Source: an uncultured Clostridia bacterium (lineage in GTDB: Bacteria > Bacillota_A > Clostridia > Christensenellales > CAG-138). From it: a stretch of 6,866 nt of DNA. Shown here piece by piece: positions 4,677 to 6,866 of the stretch. Numbering within the stretch: position 1 is the stretch's first letter; every line of letters starts with the position of its first letter. The notes below the pieces were generated by a model, which was not told the DNA's origin, made no database searches, and saw nothing but the letters and a program-made list of their open reading frames with translations. The stretch is taken from contig CALFIV010000193.1 in assembly GCA_937877295.1 (NCBI GenBank), forward strand, positions 1 through 6,866, in the 5' to 3' direction. The position numbers were made by a program, and so were the translations under genes.

Positions 4677-6254
4677 ATGAGATTCTTACTGGAGCACACG
4701 GGCGTCTTGATTGGGCTGATCGTTGCGGCGGTCGCCGCCATTATCGCGATCATCGTCAGCGGGTACGTCAAAGCGCCGCCGGATAAGGCCTACATCATTT
4801 CCGGTATCAAAAAGTCGCCGAAGATCCTGATCGGACGTGCAGGCATCAAGCTTCCGTTCTTGGAAAGAAAGGACACGCTGGTGCTGAAGCAGATCTCCAT
4901 CGATATCAAGACGAACGGCTATGTGCCGACCCTCGACTTCATCGGCGTGGACATTGACGCGGTCGCAAAGGTGCGTTTGAAGACCGATCCGGAAGGCATC
5001 AAGATCGCGATGAAAAACTTCCTGAACATGTCCGAGGAGTCGATCACGAAAGCGCTGACCGATTCGCTGCAGGGCAACATGCGTGAGATCATCGGCACGG
5101 TCAAGCTGAAGGAGCTGAACACCGACCGCAAGAAATTCGGCGACGAGGTGCAGCAAAAGGCGCAGACCGACATGAACGCGCTGGGCGTGGAGATCATCTC
5201 CTGCAACATCCAGAAGATTGAAGACGAAAAGGGTCTGATCGTCGCCCTCGGTCAGGACAACATGTCGCAGATTCAGAAGGATGCTTCGATTGCAAAGGCG
5301 CAGGCGGAGCGCGACGTAGCCATCGCCGAAGCGGAAGCCAAGAGAATGGCAAACGAGGCGCAGGTGGCGGCGCAGAGCGAGATTGCCTCCCGCAGAAACG
5401 AACTCCGTATCCGCGAAGCCGAGTTGAAGCGTGAATCCGATATCAAGCAGGCGGAGGCCGACGCGGCGTACGAGATCCAGCAGCAGGAGCAGCGCAAGAC
5501 GATTGAAGTCACCACGGCGAACGCGAACATTGCGCGGCAGGAACGCGAAATCGAGCTGAAGAAGAAGGACGTTGAAGTAACCGAGCAGACGCTCGAAGCA
5601 GAGATCAAAAAGAAGGCCGAGGCCGAGAAATTCGCGCGGCAGCAAAAGGCGGAGGCGGAGCTGTTTGAACGGCAGCGTAAGGCCGAAGCCGAAAAGTTCG
5701 AACGTGAAAAGGCCGCGGAGGTCCGCAGAGTGCAGGCCGAAGCGGAGAAGTATGAACGTGAGAAGGAAGCCGAAGCACGCAAGGTGCAAGCCGAGGCGGA
5801 CCTGTTTGCAAAGATGCAGGAAGCCGAAGGCATTCGCGCCGTCGGCGAAGCGGAAGCGAAGGCCATCGAAGCCCGCGGCATTGCGGAGGCGGAAGCTTTG
5901 GAAAAGAAAGCCGAGGCCATGAAGAAATACGGCCAGGCCGCTATGATGGAGATGATCGTAAAAGCGCTGCCCGAAATGGCTGCATCGATCGCAAAGCCTC
6001 TGGAATCCATCGACAAGGTCACCATCATCGACGGCGGACACGGCGGCTCGGGTGTGGACTCCATGGGATCGTACGTACCGAGCGTGCTGGCGCGGACCAT
6101 CGAAACGATGAAGGAAGTGACCGGCCTCGATCTGGTGGACATCATGAAGGCCGAGACCTACGATGCAAAGGTCAATCGCAAGGTGACGGTCAACGGCGAT
6201 CCTGCAGGCGCGGTGAAGACCGTGCTGGACGCCGACGATACCGCAGCCGAATAA
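4677..6254 (+). CDS. floT: Flotillin-family (SPFH) membrane protein
   Basis: This is a 525-aa protein close in length to Bacillus FloT (YuaG). An N-terminal hydrophobic segment (~9-29) anchors it. Residues ~33-190 form the SPFH/band-7 domain (APPDKAYIISG...LIGRAGIKLPF...GVDIDAVAKVRLK). Residues ~196-415 are a long Ala/Glu/Lys coiled coil with EAEA and AEAEK repeats. The last ~110 residues (MIVKALPEMAASIAKPLESI, then DGGHGG at 452-457) match the flotillin tail. Flotillins oligomerise into membrane scaffolds that organise microdomains and help other complexes assemble. The start at 4677 is set by AAAGGAG (4662-4668), 8 bases before the ATG, and by the membrane segment directly after it. The frame is open to 4494, but that Cys-rich extension has no ribosome site and lies over the promoter region. 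No NfeD-like partner gene (as in yuaF-yuaG) is present in the window. The gene ends at a terminator and appears monocistronic. Confidence 0.93.
   Translation: MRFLLEHTGVLIGLIVAAVAAIIAIIVSGYVKAPPDKAYIISGIKKSPKILIGRAGIKLPFLERKDTLVLKQISIDIKTNGYVPTLDFIGVDIDAVAKVRLKTDPEGIKIAMKNFLNMSEESITKALTDSLQGNMREIIGTVKLKELNTDRKKFGDEVQQKAQTDMNALGVEIISCNIQKIEDEKGLIVALGQDNMSQIQKDASIAKAQAERDVAIAEAEAKRMANEAQVAAQSEIASRRNELRIREAELKRESDIKQAEADAAYEIQQQEQRKTIEVTTANANIARQEREIELKKKDVEVTEQTLEAEIKKKAEAEKFARQQKAEAELFERQRKAEAEKFEREKAAEVRRVQAEAEKYEREKEAEARKVQAEADLFAKMQEAEGIRAVGEAEAKAIEARGIAEAEALEKKAEAMKKYGQAAMMEMIVKALPEMAASIAKPLESIDKVTIIDGGHGGSGVDSMGSYVPSVLARTIETMKEVTGLDLVDIMKAETYDAKVNRKVTVNGDPAGAVKTVLDADDTAAE
5613..5819 (+). 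repeat. Tandem 11- and 18-residue coiled-coil repeats inside flotillin
   Basis: Residues 313-345 are three 11-residue units: KAEAEKFARQQ, KAEAELFERQR, KAEAEKFEREK. Residues 346-381 are two 18-residue units: AAEVRRVQAEAEKYEREK and EAEARKVQAEADLFAKMQ. 11 and 18 (11+7) are periods that keep a hydrophobic stripe in a coiled coil, so the repeats probably extend the rod without breaking its packing. Confidence 0.75.
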
Positions 6255-6267
6255 CCCCCCTCCTATA

Positions 6268-6306
6268 CGGAAGGAAGCTCCAAACCTCGGAACTTCCTTT
6301 CGTTTT
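6268..6306 (+). terminator. Rho-independent terminator of the flotillin gene
   Basis: The stem pairs CGGAAGGAAG (6268-6277) with CTTCCTTTCG (6293-6302), with one G-T pair. After a C-A mismatch it continues with TCC/GGA (6279-6281 with 6289-6291). TTTT follows at 6303-6306. It begins 13 bases after the stop codon. Confidence 0.8.
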
Positions 6307-6377
6307 CGCTGCATAGAGCGATCTGTTGTTTCAAAGGCCCTCGCCGTGGAGGATGATAGGCGAAAGGTGAAAACCGG

Positions 6378-6405
6378 TCTGTTGAAAACGGTGTTTTTCG
6401 ACAGA
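6378..6405. repeat. Hairpin-forming inverted repeat
   Basis: TCTGTTGAAAA (6378-6388) and TTTTCGACAGA (6395-6405) form an 11-bp stem with one G-T wobble and a 6-base loop. It lies 4 bases before a second, stronger hairpin, in the gap between the convergent flotillin and chimeric GntR genes. The role is unknown; it might be a back-up terminator or part of a repeat. Confidence 0.45.
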
Positions 6406-6409
6406 TTGA

Positions 6410-6438
6410 AGCAAAGCCCGCACGAGGCGGGCTTTGCT
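6410..6438 (-). terminator. Probable terminator of the GntR-chimera gene (bidirectional hairpin)
   Basis: GCAAAGCCCGC (6411-6421) and GCGGGCTTTGC (6427-6437) form a perfect 11-bp stem with a 5-base loop, extended by one A-T pair. The stem has the A-rich/GC/T-rich layout of intrinsic terminators, with the T residues inside the base of the stem. It lies 8 bases after the stop of the minus-strand gene. The symmetric arrangement could work in both directions. Confidence 0.7.
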
Positions 6439-6445
6439 GTTCTGC

Positions 6446-6736
6446 TTACAATTCGGGAGTTACGATATCATCGTTGTTTCGCGTGGGCTCAGGCGTCGGT
6501 TCGGACGCAGGCTCTGCCGTTGGCTGTTCGGTCGGAGCAGGCGTTTCCTTCACAGCAGATGTTGCCGTCGCTTTTGCAGACGTCTTCGGCTCTGCAGTCG
6601 GCTCAGCGGTGATCGCTGCCGTTGCTTCCGGCATCTGCTCGTCCGGCGCAAGCGCCCCTTTCAGGATCAGCAGCTTGTAGCGCTCCGTGATCTGTTCGTA
6701 GATGGGACGGCTGTCCTGGTAATTGATCAGATTCAA
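6446..6736 (-). CDS. Truncated YtrA-type GntR regulator fused to a Pro/Thr/Glu-rich tail
   Basis: This is a 96-aa chimera. Residues 1-36 (MNLINYQDSRPIYEQITERY, then KLLILKGALAPDEQMP) are the start of a YtrA-subfamily GntR protein: the first helix of the winged helix-turn-helix up to the point where family members continue with a Ser-Val-Arg type recognition region. From residue 37 the sequence is instead a low-complexity tail (EATAAITAEPTAEPKTSA...TPAPTEQPTAEPASEP...) ending in DDIVTPEL. The recognition helix, wing and C-terminal dimerisation helices are missing, so DNA binding like a normal GntR protein is unlikely. There is no signal peptide, although such tails usually occur in exported proteins. 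TTG is the start, 7 bases after GGAGG. Promoter and operator are intact. YtrA-type regulators usually precede ABC transporter genes; none follows here. I infer a deletion fusion; an assembly error is an alternative. Confidence 0.7.
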   Translation of the reverse strand: MNLINYQDSRPIYEQITERYKLLILKGALAPDEQMPEATAAITAEPTAEPKTSAKATATSAVKETPAPTEQPTAEPASEPTPEPTRNNDDIVTPEL

Positions 6737-6743
6737 AATGTAA

Positions 6744-6748
6744 CCTCC
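6744..6748 (-). promoter_or_regulatory. Ribosome binding site setting a TTG start
   Basis: GGAGG on the minus strand lies 7 bases before TTG (6736-6734). The expected GntR N-terminus begins exactly there, and no ATG or GTG fits better. Confidence 0.75.
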
Positions 6749-6781
6749 GGTGGTATACCCCTGTCCAAAGCGTCGAGTGTA

Positions 6782-6812
6782 TTAACTGTACTAAGAATAC
6801 TAATACAGTTAA
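6782..6812. promoter_or_regulatory. GntR-type operator, perfect 9-bp inverted repeat
   Basis: TTAACTGTA (6782-6790) and TACAGTTAA (6804-6812) are exact inverted copies around 13 bases. The centre also holds a direct repeat of TACTAA (6789-6794 and 6798-6803). The site covers the -10 and part of the spacer of the minus-strand promoter, the usual position for an autorepressor site. Palindromes of this shape lie before many ytrA-like genes (general knowledge of the family). A bound dimer would block RNA polymerase. Confidence 0.8.
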
Positions 6813-6825
6813 AGCAAACTGTCAA
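6797..6825 (-). promoter_or_regulatory. Promoter of the GntR-chimera gene
   Basis: On the minus strand the -35 TTGACA (6825 down to 6820) is a perfect match. A 17-base spacer separates it from the -10 TAGTAT (6802 down to 6797; 4 of 6). The start of transcription falls near 6790, inside the operator, and leaves a leader of about 55 bases. Confidence 0.8.
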
Positions 6826-6866
6826 CACTTTTTTTCAGGACAGAAAACCGCCCCTGCAGAAGGGCC

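Noticed and set aside
4686..6314. 542-aa open frame on the minus strand opposite flotillin (and a 290-aa one in another frame)
   Set aside because: These are shadows of the Ala/Glu/Lys-rich coiled-coil codons. Composition is biased (Leu/Arg/Phe or Ser/Ala rich), no domain is recognisable, and flotillin on the plus strand explains the sequence.
6474..6680. 68-aa Gly/Val/Ala-rich plus-strand frame
   Set aside because: It is the complement of the Pro/Thr/Glu tail of the GntR chimera, and its simple composition follows from that tail.
1..6866. CRISPR array, tRNA or rRNA gene, intact transposase, toxin-antitoxin or phage-defence system
   Set aside because: No regularly spaced repeats, no recognisable RNA-gene sequence, and no protein with transposase, nuclease or toxin motifs was seen on either strand.

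Overview
The window looks like a chromosomal segment of an anaerobic Bacillota (Clostridia-type) bacterium of fairly high G+C content. The evidence is a ParB/Noc-family protein with a Noc-like C-terminus, a clostridial 2[4Fe-4S] ferredoxin, a flotillin of the type common in gut Clostridia, strong AGGAGG ribosome binding sites, sigma-A promoters, and palindromic intergenic repeats of the kind scattered through genomes of this group. The genus cannot be fixed from the sequence alone.

Layout, left to right. (a) 1-84 is the 3' end of an unrecognised gene that starts outside the window. It is followed by a 141-bp imperfect palindrome (93-233). (b) A near-consensus promoter drives a GTG-started lipoprotein of 548 aa (338-1984) with helical repeats, a FecR-like beta domain and YD/MORN-like repeats. 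(c) Directly behind it lies a second copy of the same 84-bp gene end (2016-2099), now without a gene body. It converges on a minus-strand noc/parB homologue (2096-2914), and the stop codons overlap. A degenerate parS-like palindrome sits over the noc 3' end. (d) A 56-aa ferredoxin gene (3113-3283), too short for usual ORF cut-offs, has its own promoter and terminator. (e) A second repeat-type palindromic element (3343-3449) separates it from a minus-strand pair: a Cys-containing HTH protein (3955-4443) followed by a small multi-pass membrane protein (3463-3900). (f) A long flotillin gene (4677-6254) is preceded by an inverted repeat and followed by a terminator. (g) At the right edge a minus-strand gene (6446-6736) encodes the first ~36 residues of a YtrA-type GntR regulator joined in frame to a Pro/Thr/Glu/Ala-rich tail. 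Its promoter and a perfect palindromic operator are intact.

Most genes look like independent units; the only likely operon is the HTH/membrane-protein pair. Housekeeping genes (Noc for division-site control, ferredoxin for electron transfer, flotillin for membrane microdomains) alternate with signs of rearrangement: a duplicated gene end flanking the lipoprotein gene, two palindromic repeat elements and a truncated, chimeric regulator. I see no defence system, CRISPR array, RNA gene or intact transposase. The most unusual items are the GntR-tail chimera with its intact operator, and the lipoprotein gene bracketed by the duplicated gene end.
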